From Candidatus Oceanisphaera merdipullorum (lineage in GTDB: Bacteria > Pseudomonadota > Gammaproteobacteria > Enterobacterales > Aeromonadaceae), in the NCBI GenBank assembly GCA_018883865.1, contig JAHLFI010000041.1, positions 1 to 64,000 of the forward strand: a stretch of 64,000 nucleotides of DNA. Reading direction: 5' to 3'. Within the stretch, counting starts at the first letter, position 1, and the number at the start of each line of letters is the position of its first letter. Shown here in pieces: positions 29,801 through 39,490 of the stretch. Under the pieces are notes generated by a model. It had not been told where the DNA came from. It ran no database searches and was given only the letters and a program-made list of their open reading frames with translations. Made by a program: the position numbers and the translations under genes.

Positions 29801-31201
29801 ATGATCAGCGTGTTCGATATGTTCAGTATTGGCATAGGCCCGTCTTCTTCTCATACCGTGGGGCCAATGCGGGCGGCTAAGGACTTTGTGCAGGCGTTGG
29901 GCGATCGGGGTGTATTGAGCCAAGTCAGTCGCGTTGAAGTAGAGCTGTTTGGTTCATTAGGCCAAACCGGCATTGGCCACGGTACCGGCAAGGCGGTGAT
30001 GTTAGGCTTAGCCGGCTTTGCGCCCGACACCATAGACATAGATCTGATCCCCGATTTTTTATCTCAAGTAGAGCAAGATGAACGGCTGTTATTAAATCAA
30101 TGCCAGTCAGTCACTTTCCCTCGCAGCAACGCCATCGTCTTTCATCGTCGTCAAACCTTGCCGCTGCACAGCAATGGCATGACCTGTCGGGCTTTTACGG
30201 TTGATACAGCGGAAAATCAGGAAAAGCGCTTGGCCGAACAATCCTATTACTCGATTGGGGGTGGTTTTATCGTTAAGGCCGAAGACTTTGCGAACACGCA
30301 AGCCAGTGCGGCCGCCGAGTCCAGTGCTAAGCCGGTGCCATACCCATTTCACAGTGGTGATCAGTTGCTGGCGCTGTGTCATGAGCATAATTTGTCGGTT
30401 AGTGAGCTGATGCTGGCCAATGAAAAGGTGAATCGCAGCGAGCACGCCATTATCGAGGGGTTGCGCCAATTGTGGCAAGTGATGCAAGACTGCGTAACCC
30501 GCGGCTGTCACACCACAGGTATCTTGCCCGGCGGCCTTAAATTGCGCCGCCGCGCGCCAGACTTGCTGGCCAAGCTCAATGGCGAGTCGGCCTACAACAA
30601 GGATCCGTTAAGCGTCATGGAGTGGGTGGATTTATACGCCATGGCCGTTAATGAAGAAAACGCCGCCGGTGGCCGAGTGGTCACGGCGCCCACCAATGGC
30701 GCGGCAGGCATTATTCCGGCGGTGTTGCATTATTATCACCATTTCGTGCAGCCGGTGGATGATGCGGTCTTACTTGATTACTTTTTAACGGCTGCGGCTA
30801 TCGGCATATTATACAAAGAGAATGCCTCTATCTCAGGTGCCGAAGTAGGCTGCCAAGGCGAAGTGGGCGTGGCCTGCTCCATGGCCGCCGCCGCACTCAC
30901 TGCGATTGTGGGAGGCACGGTAGAACAGGTCGAAAACGCCGCCGAAATTGGCATGGAACATAACTTAGGCCTTACCTGCGATCCTGTTGGTGGACTGGTA
31001 CAAGTACCTTGTATAGAGCGCAACGCCATGGGCTCAGTAAAAGCCATTAATGCCAGCCGCCTTGCGCTGCGTGGTGATGGTGAGCACAAGGTTTCACTGG
31101 ATAAGGTCATTAAAACCATGCGCGAAACCGGCCGTGACATGATGAGTAAATACAAAGAAACCGCCCGCGGCGGTTTGGCGGTGAATATTATTGAATGCTA
31201 A
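29801..31201 (+). CDS. sdaA: L-serine dehydratase (iron-sulfur, single chain)
   Basis: Deaminates L-serine to pyruvate using a 4Fe-4S cluster. The 466-residue single chain begins with the regulatory-type beta domain [20 protein letters not shown]. The catalytic alpha domain carries [52 protein letters not shown] and [19 protein letters not shown]. The three cysteines in those blocks are the likely cluster ligands. Length and order are those of SdaA/SdaB. It ends before a bidirectional terminator shared with metG. Confidence 0.97.
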   Translation: MISVFDMFSIGIGPSSSHTVGPMRAAKDFVQALGDRGVLSQVSRVEVELFGSLGQTGIGHGTGKAVMLGLAGFAPDTIDIDLIPDFLSQVEQDERLLLNQCQSVTFPRSNAIVFHRRQTLPLHSNGMTCRAFTVDTAENQEKRLAEQSYYSIGGGFIVKAEDFANTQASAAAESSAKPVPYPFHSGDQLLALCHEHNLSVSELMLANEKVNRSEHAIIEGLRQLWQVMQDCVTRGCHTTGILPGGLKLRRRAPDLLAKLNGESAYNKDPLSVMEWVDLYAMAVNEENAAGGRVVTAPTNGAAGIIPAVLHYYHHFVQPVDDAVLLDYFLTAAAIGILYKENASISGAEVGCQGEVGVACSMAAAALTAIVGGTVEQVENAAEIGMEHNLGLTCDPVGGLVQVPCIERNAMGSVKAINASRLALRGDGEHKVSLDKVIKTMRETGRDMMSKYKETARGGLAVNIIEC

Positions 31202-31295
31202 CCCTTCGGGAGCGGTAAGCCCGAAGCCATAAGCGGTCAGCTAAAGATAAAACCACCACTAGCAGTTACTGAATCGAATTCTGAATGACGGCATA

Positions 31296-31330
31296 AACAA
31301 AAACACCGAGTTTTTGGCTCGGTGTTTTTT
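31296..31330. terminator. Bidirectional terminator between sdaA and metG
   Basis: AAAAACACCGAG, loop TTTTTGG, CTCGGTGTTTTTT. The stem is flanked by A and T runs and can end both convergent transcripts. Confidence 0.92.
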
Positions 31331-31360
31331 CTTACAGCATTAAGCTTATCGCTTTTGGCT

Positions 31361-33433
31361 TTACTTAATCCGCATTCCCGGCTTGGCACCGGCATGCGGC
31401 TCTAAAATCCACAAGTCTTCGCCACCTGGGCCGGCGGCGAGCACCATGCCTTCACTTAAGCCAAAGCTCATTTGGCGTGGGGCTAGATTGGCTACCATTA
31501 GCGTTAGCTTGCCTTCGATATCTTCTGGAGCATATGCAGACTTAATCCCCGCAAATACCTGACGGGTTTCGCCGCCTAAGTCCAGCTCTAAGCGCAGCAG
31601 CTTATTGGCCTTGGGTACAGACTCGGCTTTTTTGATTAATGCAATGCGCAGGTCAATCTTAGCGAAATCATCAAAGCTGATGGTCTCGCTAATCGGGTCC
31701 AAGTCCAGCTCACTCGTAGCCGCAGGCTCGGCACTTGGTTCGGCACTTGGCAAGAGCGTGCTTTGCTCTACGGCCAAGTCTTCTTTGGATGCTTCAATCA
31801 TGGCGGCAATCTTGTCGGCTTCCATGCGGCTAAACAGCGGGCTAAAGGCGTTGAGCTGATGCGCCACTAAGGGGGTGCCCAGCGCATCCCAGGTTAAGTC
31901 GGTATTCAAAAACGCTTCGGCGCGCTCGGTGAGCTTTGGCATCACCGGCTTTAAGTAGGTGATCAGCACGCGGAACAAGTTAAGGCTCACCGAGCAGACA
32001 TCTTGCAGCTCTTGGTCTTTGCCTTCTTGTTTGGCCAGTACCCACGGCGCTTTGTCGTCTACGTAGCGGTTGGCTTTGTCGGCCAGAGCCATGATCTCAC
32101 GAATGGCACGGCCAAATTCCCGCTGCTCATAGCTTTGACCGATGCGCTCAGCGGCGGCGGAAAATTCGCTATATAACTCAGGCTCGCTGCAGGTGGCGGC
32201 TAACTTGCCGTCAAAGCGCTTAGCAATAAAGCCGGCGTTGCGCGAGGCCAAATTCACCAACTTGTTCACCACATCACTGTTTACGCGGGCCACAAAGTCG
32301 CTCAGGTTTAGGTCTAAGTCATCGATGCGGCTCGATAATTTAGCGGCGTAGTAGTAACGCAGACACTCAGGATCAAGATGATTGAGGTAAGTGTCGGCCT
32401 TGATAAAGGTGCCTTTCGACTTCGACATCTTAGCGCCGTCGACCGTCACATAACCGTGTACGAAGATGCTGCTCGGTTTTCTAAAACCACTGCCCTCGAG
32501 CGTGGCTGGCCAAAACAAGCTGTGGAAATAGACGATGTCTTTACCGATAAAGTGATACAGCTCGGTAGTGCTGTCTTTATTCCAGTATTCGTCGAAGCTA
32601 AGGTCACCGCGCTTATCGCAGTAGTTCTTAAATGAGCCCATGTAGCCGATAGGCGCATCCAGCCACACATAAAAATACTTGCCCGGTGCATCGGGAATTT
32701 CAAAACCAAAGTAGGGTGCATCACGGGTGATGTCCCATTGCTGCAGACCTGTTTCAAACCACTCTTCCAGCTTGTTGGCCATTTCTTCTTGCAAGGCGCC
32801 TGAGCGGATCCACGTTTTCAGCATATCGCTAAACTGTGGCAGGTCGAAGAAGAAATGCTCGCTGTCGCGCATCACAGGCGTAGCACCCGACACCGCAGAG
32901 CGGGGGTTAATCAGATCTGCTGGGCTGTACGTGGCCGAGCACACTTCGCAGTTATCGCCGTATTGGTCTTCGGCCTTGCACTTAGGGCAGGTGCCCTTAA
33001 CGAAGCGGTCGGGCAAAAACATGTTTTGCTCAGGATCGTAGAGCTGAGAAATGGTGCGGTTTTCGATGTAACCCTTGTTTTTTAAACGACCGTAGATCAG
33101 CTCGGCAAATTCGCGGTTCTCGGTGCTGTGGGTGGTGTGATAGTTATCAAAGCTGATGTTGAAGCGGGCAAAATCCGCTTCATGCTCGGCCTGCACTGCG
33201 GCAATCATTTCTTCTGGCGCTATGCCTAATTGCTTGGCCTTGAGCATAATGGGCGTACCATGCGCATCGTCAGCACAAATAAAATGAACCGTATGGCCTC
33301 GCATTCGCTGATAACGAACCCAGATATCGGCCTGAACATGCTCCAACATATGGCCAAGGTGGATAGATCCATTGGCATAGGGTAGGGCACAGGTGACAAG
33401 TATCTTACGCGGTTCGATAGCCATATTTTCCAT
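31361..33433 (-). CDS. metG: Methionyl-tRNA synthetase
   Basis: Charges tRNA-Met; a class I enzyme of 690 residues. The HIGH motif appears in [12 protein letters not shown]. The zinc knuckle is [17 protein letters not shown], with two CxxC pairs. The KMSKS loop is KMSKSKGTF. An anticodon-binding helical domain follows, then a linker of Ser/Glu/Pro/Ala. The C-terminal tRNA-binding dimerisation domain ([18 protein letters not shown]) is the Trbp111 fold of long-form MetRS. It is divergent from mrp, the arrangement found in E. coli. A start at ATG 33424 is possible. Confidence 0.98.
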   Translation of the reverse strand: MENMAIEPRKILVTCALPYANGSIHLGHMLEHVQADIWVRYQRMRGHTVHFICADDAHGTPIMLKAKQLGIAPEEMIAAVQAEHEADFARFNISFDNYHTTHSTENREFAELIYGRLKNKGYIENRTISQLYDPEQNMFLPDRFVKGTCPKCKAEDQYGDNCEVCSATYSPADLINPRSAVSGATPVMRDSEHFFFDLPQFSDMLKTWIRSGALQEEMANKLEEWFETGLQQWDITRDAPYFGFEIPDAPGKYFYVWLDAPIGYMGSFKNYCDKRGDLSFDEYWNKDSTTELYHFIGKDIVYFHSLFWPATLEGSGFRKPSSIFVHGYVTVDGAKMSKSKGTFIKADTYLNHLDPECLRYYYAAKLSSRIDDLDLNLSDFVARVNSDVVNKLVNLASRNAGFIAKRFDGKLAATCSEPELYSEFSAAAERIGQSYEQREFGRAIREIMALADKANRYVDDKAPWVLAKQEGKDQELQDVCSVSLNLFRVLITYLKPVMPKLTERAEAFLNTDLTWDALGTPLVAHQLNAFSPLFSRMEADKIAAMIEASKEDLAVEQSTLLPSAEPSAEPAATSELDLDPISETISFDDFAKIDLRIALIKKAESVPKANKLLRLELDLGGETRQVFAGIKSAYAPEDIEGKLTLMVANLAPRQMSFGLSEGMVLAAGPGGEDLWILEPHAGAKPGMRIK

Positions 33434-33665
33434 TCTATTAAGTCAATTAAGGTGGGTCGGTCATGTTACCCGAGTTTATTTCGCTTATACACACTTGGGC
33501 GGCTTTTTCCGGCGCAAAGCGCTAAAAGAAACCTTGTTTGGAGAATGATCTCAATAAAAAAGCCGTATATTGGCTGATAAAGCGCTCAGAGTGCGTGGGG
33601 GGCGTTTCACCGTTGCCGGCTTTTTGTTAGAGTGCTTAATACCGTCATAAGAGGGGCAAGTGAGC

Positions 33666-34739
33666 ATGAATAATAACGATATCATGGCCGTGCTGGCACA
33701 ATTTGTACCACCGCACTGGGCGAAAGATTTGGTCAGTACCGGGGCGGTGCGCGATGTTAGCCTGCAACCACCGCTCTTGGTGATCAAGCTGGTGCTGCCC
33801 TTTGTGGATTATCAGCTCGACACCGCGCTCACTCAGTTAGACGAAAAGTTGTGTCAACTCAGTGGCGCCGAGCAGGTTGACTGGCAGCTGAGTCATGACG
33901 TCGCCACACTAGCCCGCGCCAATGACGCCCAAGGTGTAGCGGGGGTGCGCAATATTATCGCTATTTCTTCTGGCAAGGGCGGTGTAGGTAAGTCCACCAC
34001 AGCGGTGAATCTGGCCTTGGCCTTGAAACGATTAGGTGCTCGCGTGGGTATCTTAGATGCCGACGTCTACGGCCCTTCTATCCCCATGATGTTAGGGGTG
34101 ATGGGCGCCAAGCCTGCCAGTGAAGATGGCAAAACCATGGCGCCCATTCCTGTTCATGGTCTGTTAGCGAACAGCATTGGCTTTTTGGTGGGAGCAGAAG
34201 ATGCCACCATTTGGCGCGGGCCCATGGCCAGCAAGGCGCTCACCCAAATCTTGCAAGAAACCCGCTGGGGCGAATTAGACTATTTAATCGTCGACTTGCC
34301 GCCGGGCACAGGTGACATACAAATTACCATCTCGCAAAGTGTGCCGACCACGGCTGCGGTAGTCGTGACCACGCCGCAAAACGTGGCGCTGGCGGATGCC
34401 GTGAAAGGTATCAGCATGTTCCGTAAGGTGAACGTGCCCGTGCTGGGCGTGATTGAAAACATGAGCTATCACATCTGTGGCCAATGTGGCCATCAAGAAG
34501 CCTTGTTTGGTGAAGGTGGTGGTTTGCGCGTATCGCAAAAAAATCAGGTGCCGTTATTAGGCCAGCTCCCCTTAGATGCTCGCATTGGTGTGGATATGGA
34601 TAAGGGCCGCCCGACCATGATAGCCGAGCCAGACGGCAGCTTAGCTCACACCTATTTGACCATGGCGGCACGCATCGCCAGCGGACTCTATTTTAGCGGC
34701 AAGGCCATTCCTACTAGCCTATACACACGCTTGATTTAA
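33666..34739 (+). CDS. mrp: Mrp/ApbC-type iron-sulfur carrier ATPase
   Basis: A P-loop ATPase of the Mrp/NBP35 family that carries and transfers iron-sulfur clusters. About 357 residues. The N-terminal ~90 are a MIP18-like (DUF59) domain. The deviant Walker A is SSGKGGVGKSTTAVNLALAL, followed by GILDADVYGPSIP and VDLPPGTGD. The cluster-binding pair is in SYHICGQCGHQEALFG. GAGGGG lies nine bases before ATG 33666, which I prefer over the GTG at 33660. It is divergent from metG and precedes dcd. Confidence 0.95.
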   Translation: MNNNDIMAVLAQFVPPHWAKDLVSTGAVRDVSLQPPLLVIKLVLPFVDYQLDTALTQLDEKLCQLSGAEQVDWQLSHDVATLARANDAQGVAGVRNIIAISSGKGGVGKSTTAVNLALALKRLGARVGILDADVYGPSIPMMLGVMGAKPASEDGKTMAPIPVHGLLANSIGFLVGAEDATIWRGPMASKALTQILQETRWGELDYLIVDLPPGTGDIQITISQSVPTTAAVVVTTPQNVALADAVKGISMFRKVNVPVLGVIENMSYHICGQCGHQEALFGEGGGLRVSQKNQVPLLGQLPLDARIGVDMDKGRPTMIAEPDGSLAHTYLTMAARIASGLYFSGKAIPTSLYTRLI

Positions 34740-34880
34740 TTTGCTGCCAATTTAATCAAGCGACAAATTTAATATCCACCATCCAGTCTGCATTCGTGTG
34801 GCTTAATATCAAGTCTGCGAGTGCCGCGGTAAATACCGGCGCGGGCAGGGTGGTTTTTTATCATGAGTTGAGGAGTTTTC

Positions 34881-35462
34881 ATGCGTCTTTGTGACCGCGA
34901 TATTAAGCGTTATTTGGCGGAGGGTATTATTACCATGACGCCCCAGCCGGATCCGGAGCGGATCAGTGGTGTGAGCGTAGACGTGCTGTTAGGTAATGAA
35001 TTTCGGGTGTTTCAGGCTCATAGCGCCCCTTATATTGACTTAAGTGGCCCGAAGAGCGAAGTGGCGGCCGCCATTGATAGCGTGATGAGCGATGAAATTT
35101 TTATTGCCGACGGTGATGCCTTTTTCTTACATCCCGGCGAATTAGCGCTGGCGGTTACCCTTGAATCCATCACCTTGCCCGATAACATTGTGGGTTGGTT
35201 AGACGGCCGTTCTTCTTTAGCTCGCCTAGGCTTAATGGTACACGCCACGGCGCACCGTATCGATCCGGGTTGGTCGGGGCGCATCGTGCTCGAATTTTAT
35301 AACGGTGGCAAACTGCCATTGGCGCTGCGCCCGCATATGGTGATCGGCGCCATTAACTTTGAAACCATGTCCGGCTCGGCAGAGCGTCCTTATATGAGCC
35401 GTGCTAGTGCTAAATACAAGGCGCAGCAAGGCGCCGACGCTAGCCGTATTAACCAAGACTAA
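34881..35462 (+). CDS. dcd: dCTP deaminase
   Basis: Deaminates dCTP to dUTP, the main route to thymidylate in enterics. 193 residues, normal length, a homotrimer of the dUTPase-like fold. Signature blocks include [20 protein letters not shown], with the catalytic region in [33 protein letters not shown] is a standard start, preceded by GAGGAG. It is followed by asmA after 23 bases, as in E. coli, so the two are probably cotranscribed. Confidence 0.98.
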   Translation: MRLCDRDIKRYLAEGIITMTPQPDPERISGVSVDVLLGNEFRVFQAHSAPYIDLSGPKSEVAAAIDSVMSDEIFIADGDAFFLHPGELALAVTLESITLPDNIVGWLDGRSSLARLGLMVHATAHRIDPGWSGRIVLEFYNGGKLPLALRPHMVIGAINFETMSGSAERPYMSRASAKYKAQQGADASRINQD

Positions 35463-35485
35463 AAACATCGACACGGGAAACATGC

Positions 35486-37516
35486 ATGAAAAAGCTACTC
35501 TATGGACTGGGAGCCTTACTACTTTTGATCTTGCTTGCGGGTATCATATTAACGCAGGTGGTAGATACCGACCGCGTGAAGCGCGTCTTGATTGAACAAA
35601 CCAAAGAAAAAACGGGCCGCACTTTAGTTATTAACGGCGACTTAAGCTGGCGCTTCTTCCCCTCCATTGGTTTTACCGTGACTGACACCGCCTTATTAAA
35701 CCCTCCGGGCTTTGAAGGTGGTAATACCCTGTCGATTGGTGAGCTCAGCTTAGATGTGGCGCTAAAGCCGCTGTTCAACAATCGCTTAGAAGTAGGTGAA
35801 GCCGTATTAAACAAGGCGCGCCTGCATTTAATTACCCGTGCAGATGGCGTAACAAACATTGATGACTTACGCGCGTTGGCGGAGAAACAGTCTGATGTTG
35901 ACGCCAGTAAAACTGCGCCTGCGTCTTCTCATACCGGTAGTGATGAGGCTTCTCAGAACCCCGAACCGAGCAGTGCCAAAGAGCCGATGAGCTTTAGCTT
36001 AGCCGGAGTGCATGTACAAGATGCCGAAGTCTTGATGCAAAATCTTGCCAAAGGTAAGCTCATTCGCCTTAACGGCGTTAACGTTAAATTGGATGACTTT
36101 GCACCTGATAAAACCGTGCCTTTGAGTTTATCCGGCAATCTGTTTAGCGACGACTTGCAGGGCAACATTGTGCTGGCTGGCGATTTTTGGGTAGCGCCTG
36201 AATTTAATCGCCTGCTGTTAAGTAATCTTAATTTTGAAGCTAGCGCCACCGGCCGCGCGATACCAGGTAATAAGCAGCTTAAGTTACAGGGCCAATTGGC
36301 CTATGACTTGGATAAAAAACAGGCGGAGTTTACCGAGCTCAACTTGGAGACGGGTGAACTCAAGGTAACCGGCCAGCTGATGGTTAATCACCTTGCGCAG
36401 CCTGAACTGAGCTTTAACTTGCACACTGACTCGTTAAACGTGGACGCACTGCAAGCCGAATGGCGCAGTGTGACGCCATCGACGACAGGCAAAAACAAGG
36501 TAGAGAGCAAAGCCAAGACCCAGAAAAAAGAGACTGCAAATCAAGCTAGAGTCGCCAGCCAAGATACAGATGCCGCAGCCGCATCTGTGCCGGGCACCTT
36601 GTCGAAAGCTAAGTCCAGTGACGCTAGCGGCTCCTTATTGCAACGCATTAACCTAGAGGGCGATTTGAAAGCCGATAAGGTGACAGTGCAGGGCATAGAG
36701 CTTGAGCAGTTGGATGTGCATATTAAGTCGACGCAAGGCAAGCTTGAGTTTAAGCCGCTGCAAGCACAGCTGTATGAAGGCCAAGTGAACGCCGACATCA
36801 AGCTCGACTTTAGCGCTGCCCCCACTCGTTTTAGCATGAACAATGTGCTGACCGGCGTAAATGCCGATGCGCTACTGAGTGCAGCCACCCAACTCGACTA
36901 CATTCAAGGCCGTGCCGATATTAACTTGGATGTAAAAGGCGCGGGTTTTAGCGCCGAGCAATTGCAAAAGCACCTCACCGGCACCGCTAATCTCAGCGTG
37001 GTCGACGGCGCCGTAGAAGGCGTAAATATTGCCGCGCTTATTCGTCGCGCGCACGCTCAGATAAAAGGCTTGCCGGTGCCGGCAAAAGAGGATGTCGAAA
37101 AAACCGACTTTAGCGCCTTAACCGCAGATTTCGTGATTGAGAAAGGGGTGGTGAGCACAGATAACCTGCACTTGGCCTCGCCTTTACTGCGCATCGACGG
37201 CAAAGGTAACACTCAGCTCGCCGACGAGTCACTGGACGTGCTGTTAAATACCGCCATTGTTGGCAGCATTAAGGGCCAAGACGGTGAAGAGCTGGATGAG
37301 CTAAAAAACATTATCTTGCCGATCCGCATTAGCGGGACCTATAAAGACCCACAATATCGCTTAGATTTACAGCAAGTGTTTGATATGTATTTAAGTGACA
37401 AGGCTGATAAAGAAGCGGAGCGCTTCAAGCATAAGCTCGACGAAAAACTGGGTGATAAACTCGGTGACAAACTGAGCGATAAGTTGCCGGGATTGCTGGA
37501 TAAGTTGGGGCTGTAA
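35486..37516 (+). CDS. asmA: AsmA-family protein of outer-membrane lipid homeostasis
   Basis: 676 residues. One N-terminal membrane helix (about 4-22) anchors a very long periplasmic, strand-rich body. AsmA-like proteins are thought to form lipid-transport bridges or to affect outer-membrane assembly. The N-terminal block TGRTLVINGDLSWRFFPSIG and the C-terminal AsmA domain (LDVLLNTAIVGSIKGQDGEE) are diagnostic. Two linkers rich in Ser, Ala and Lys (bases ~35880-35980 and ~36470-36620) split the body. The tail repeats a Lys-Leu-Gly-Asp unit (EKLGDKLGDKLSDKL) and looks like an amphipathic helix. Confidence 0.93.
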   Translation: MKKLLYGLGALLLLILLAGIILTQVVDTDRVKRVLIEQTKEKTGRTLVINGDLSWRFFPSIGFTVTDTALLNPPGFEGGNTLSIGELSLDVALKPLFNNRLEVGEAVLNKARLHLITRADGVTNIDDLRALAEKQSDVDASKTAPASSHTGSDEASQNPEPSSAKEPMSFSLAGVHVQDAEVLMQNLAKGKLIRLNGVNVKLDDFAPDKTVPLSLSGNLFSDDLQGNIVLAGDFWVAPEFNRLLLSNLNFEASATGRAIPGNKQLKLQGQLAYDLDKKQAEFTELNLETGELKVTGQLMVNHLAQPELSFNLHTDSLNVDALQAEWRSVTPSTTGKNKVESKAKTQKKETANQARVASQDTDAAAASVPGTLSKAKSSDASGSLLQRINLEGDLKADKVTVQGIELEQLDVHIKSTQGKLEFKPLQAQLYEGQVNADIKLDFSAAPTRFSMNNVLTGVNADALLSAATQLDYIQGRADINLDVKGAGFSAEQLQKHLTGTANLSVVDGAVEGVNIAALIRRAHAQIKGLPVPAKEDVEKTDFSALTADFVIEKGVVSTDNLHLASPLLRIDGKGNTQLADESLDVLLNTAIVGSIKGQDGEELDELKNIILPIRISGTYKDPQYRLDLQQVFDMYLSDKADKEAERFKHKLDEKLGDKLGDKLSDKLPGLLDKLGL

Positions 37517-38307
37517 CCAAGCAGCTTCTTATTTGAAAGCTAAATCCATAGCGGGAAATTGCTTTCGTTAACTCGCTCATTGTCCTACGCCGGGAAGATG
37601 CAAAGTGTAAGTGCAAATCTGGTATATATACGCACAAAAGGTTAAGGCATCTTTAAACAATCAACCCATTACAGTTCAGTTTCTTGAATCAGAGTTCGAA
37701 ATCTATCCGACAGAAATAATGGCTGAACAAAGCGCGGCTATGGGTAAACCTAGGCTGCGCTTCTGTTTTAGCCTGAGTAACCTGTGTTTAATTGCCGGTG
37801 ACTCTGCTGATGCCCATAATTACAAGGTTTGTGTAGGATACCCCCGCTCATATTAGGTGTGGCTGTGCATTAATGATGCGCGCCTTACCGAGTACCCCTT
37901 AGTATCACCGCTTGCGCGGTAACCTTCATCATATTCTGCCATGTTTAATCCAAGTCAGTCGTAGGCGTTACTCGCTCTAGCGGCCAACAATACGCAGCCA
38001 AAGCGCAGGCGGCGGGCTCAGTCCTAGAAATGGAAATGTGGGCGGATAGGGTGCATGTGTGGCATATTTTTACGCCTGCCTTCTTATCTATATCCTCTTT
38101 TTACGTCCCTTTGCGGAGGCCGTACAGGCGTTTGAGTGTATTGGTGAATTTTTCCCGCGCCTAGTAACGAGAGAAAAAGCCCAGTGGGCAGCTGTAAGCG
38201 TTTAGCGCAATAAAAATGCCCTGCAGAGCCTAGATACGAGCAAGTGGCCCGCCGACGTTCATTGCATACAAACAGCGGACGGCGACAAAGTAGAGCTGCG
38301 CCTGATA
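37517..38307. other. Long region without a supported gene
   Basis: About 790 bases between asmA and the convergent channel gene. A frame at 37611-37856 is open on the plus strand, but it lacks a ribosome binding site and recognisable content. A weak GCCC/GGGC hairpin followed by T's on the minus strand (38174-38189) might end the channel transcript. Nothing else could be identified; it may hold decayed sequence. Confidence 0.5.
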
Positions 38308-39258
38308 TTACATTTCTTCATGAACTTGGCCATAGGCCAGCATGGCAAACAAGCCGCTCCCCCCCAGAATATTGCCGATAAGCACGGGAAGTACATGATA
38401 AACCAAGCCGCTAAACAGGGTAATTTCGCCGTGCAGCACCAGCGTAAAAATTTCATTTGAGCCGGCAATGACGTGTGTAAAACCTCCGACTGCGATTAGC
38501 CAAGTAAACATTACAATGACCAATACCTCAGAGCCCTTTGCCGAAGGTAGCATCCACACTAAAGCCGCGATTAAAAAGCCCGAAGGGATGGCATGTAAAA
38601 ATGCCGCAGACGGCGTTAGTTCAGCCACGTGGCGTGAGATAGCTAATATTGCTGCTAAGGTTCGAACGGAAAGGATACCGCCATAGAGGCTGAAAGCGGC
38701 GGTTAAGAAAGTGCCCACTAAATTGGCCACCAACACAATTCCCCATAGGCGGGCGACACAATAGAAACGCCTGCGTGTGGGCTCGGCTAACACCGGCAGC
38801 ACCACGGTAATGGTATTTTCAGTAAATAGCTGTAGGCGGCATAAAATAACCAGCACAAAGCCAAAGGTGTAACCTAGGCTTTCTATGAGTGTCAGATAGG
38901 GGTGTTCTGCACCCAAATTAGCACGGAGAATGCCTTCAACCAGTACTGAAGTCGAAATGCCGATGCCCGCAGCCACACCAGACCACCAAAGCGACATATT
39001 AGGCCTTTTAAGTTCATTTTCTCCCTCGCGGAGTATGATGGAGTAGACAGTTAAGGCGGAGAGATGACCGTGCTCAGCGACAGATGCGCGTTCTTTACGA
39101 GTTAATGATTTCTCGCTAGAGGTAGGTGTTCGTTCATGAGTTTCACGCTCTTTGATCTTGGTGAGCGTTTCTTGCTCGTTTGCTTCCTCTCTGACGTCAG
39201 CTGCCTGTGTAGCTGCATTTGGTACGGCATCTGTTTGGTTTGCGGTGCGCTCATCCAT
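38308..39258 (-). CDS. Formate/nitrite transporter (FNT) family channel, YfdC-like
   Basis: 316 residues. The first ~75 are hydrophilic and very rich in Glu, Thr, Lys and Asn. Six membrane helices follow in FNT arrangement (SLWWSGVAAGIGISTSVLVE, LGYTFGFVLVILCRLQLFTE, LWGIVLVANLVGTFLTA). The sequence AVGGFTHVIAGSNEIFTLVL covers the re-entrant region with its central His. The long N-terminal extension and ENTITVVLPVL favour the YfdC-like branch over FocA or NirC. The substrate is unknown; small anions are expected. No formate or nitrite enzymes lie nearby. Confidence 0.88.
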   Translation of the reverse strand: MDERTANQTDAVPNAATQAADVREEANEQETLTKIKERETHERTPTSSEKSLTRKERASVAEHGHLSALTVYSIILREGENELKRPNMSLWWSGVAAGIGISTSVLVEGILRANLGAEHPYLTLIESLGYTFGFVLVILCRLQLFTENTITVVLPVLAEPTRRRFYCVARLWGIVLVANLVGTFLTAAFSLYGGILSVRTLAAILAISRHVAELTPSAAFLHAIPSGFLIAALVWMLPSAKGSEVLVIVMFTWLIAVGGFTHVIAGSNEIFTLVLHGEITLFSGLVYHVLPVLIGNILGGSGLFAMLAYGQVHEEM

Positions 39259-39445
39259 TTAACCGTCCTCTCATTGACGACACATAACCGTGTTACTAAA
39301 GACCGTATTGCTCAAAGAGAGTGTTGTTCAAAGATCGCGCTTTGGGAATGATATTCAATAATCCACGCTATAAAAGCGTTTTTAGAGTCGCGATGTGTAT
39401 TTATTGGCACCATCAAATAAAGGGATATCTTAATCCCAAGCAAAT

Positions 39446-39472
39446 AAAAAGGCTCCCGAAGGAGCCTTTTTT
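39446..39472 (-). terminator. Rho-independent terminator of rne
   Basis: AAAAAGGCTCC, loop CGAA, GGAGCCTTTTTT. The stem is flanked by A and T runs and lies 18 bases after the rne stop on the minus strand. Confidence 0.93.
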
Positions 39473-39490
39473 AATTGCGGGCATTAGTGA

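Noticed and set aside
37611..37856. 81-residue open frame in the asmA/FNT gap
   Set aside because: No ribosome binding site, no motif, and composition not clearly coding; mentioned only under the gap.
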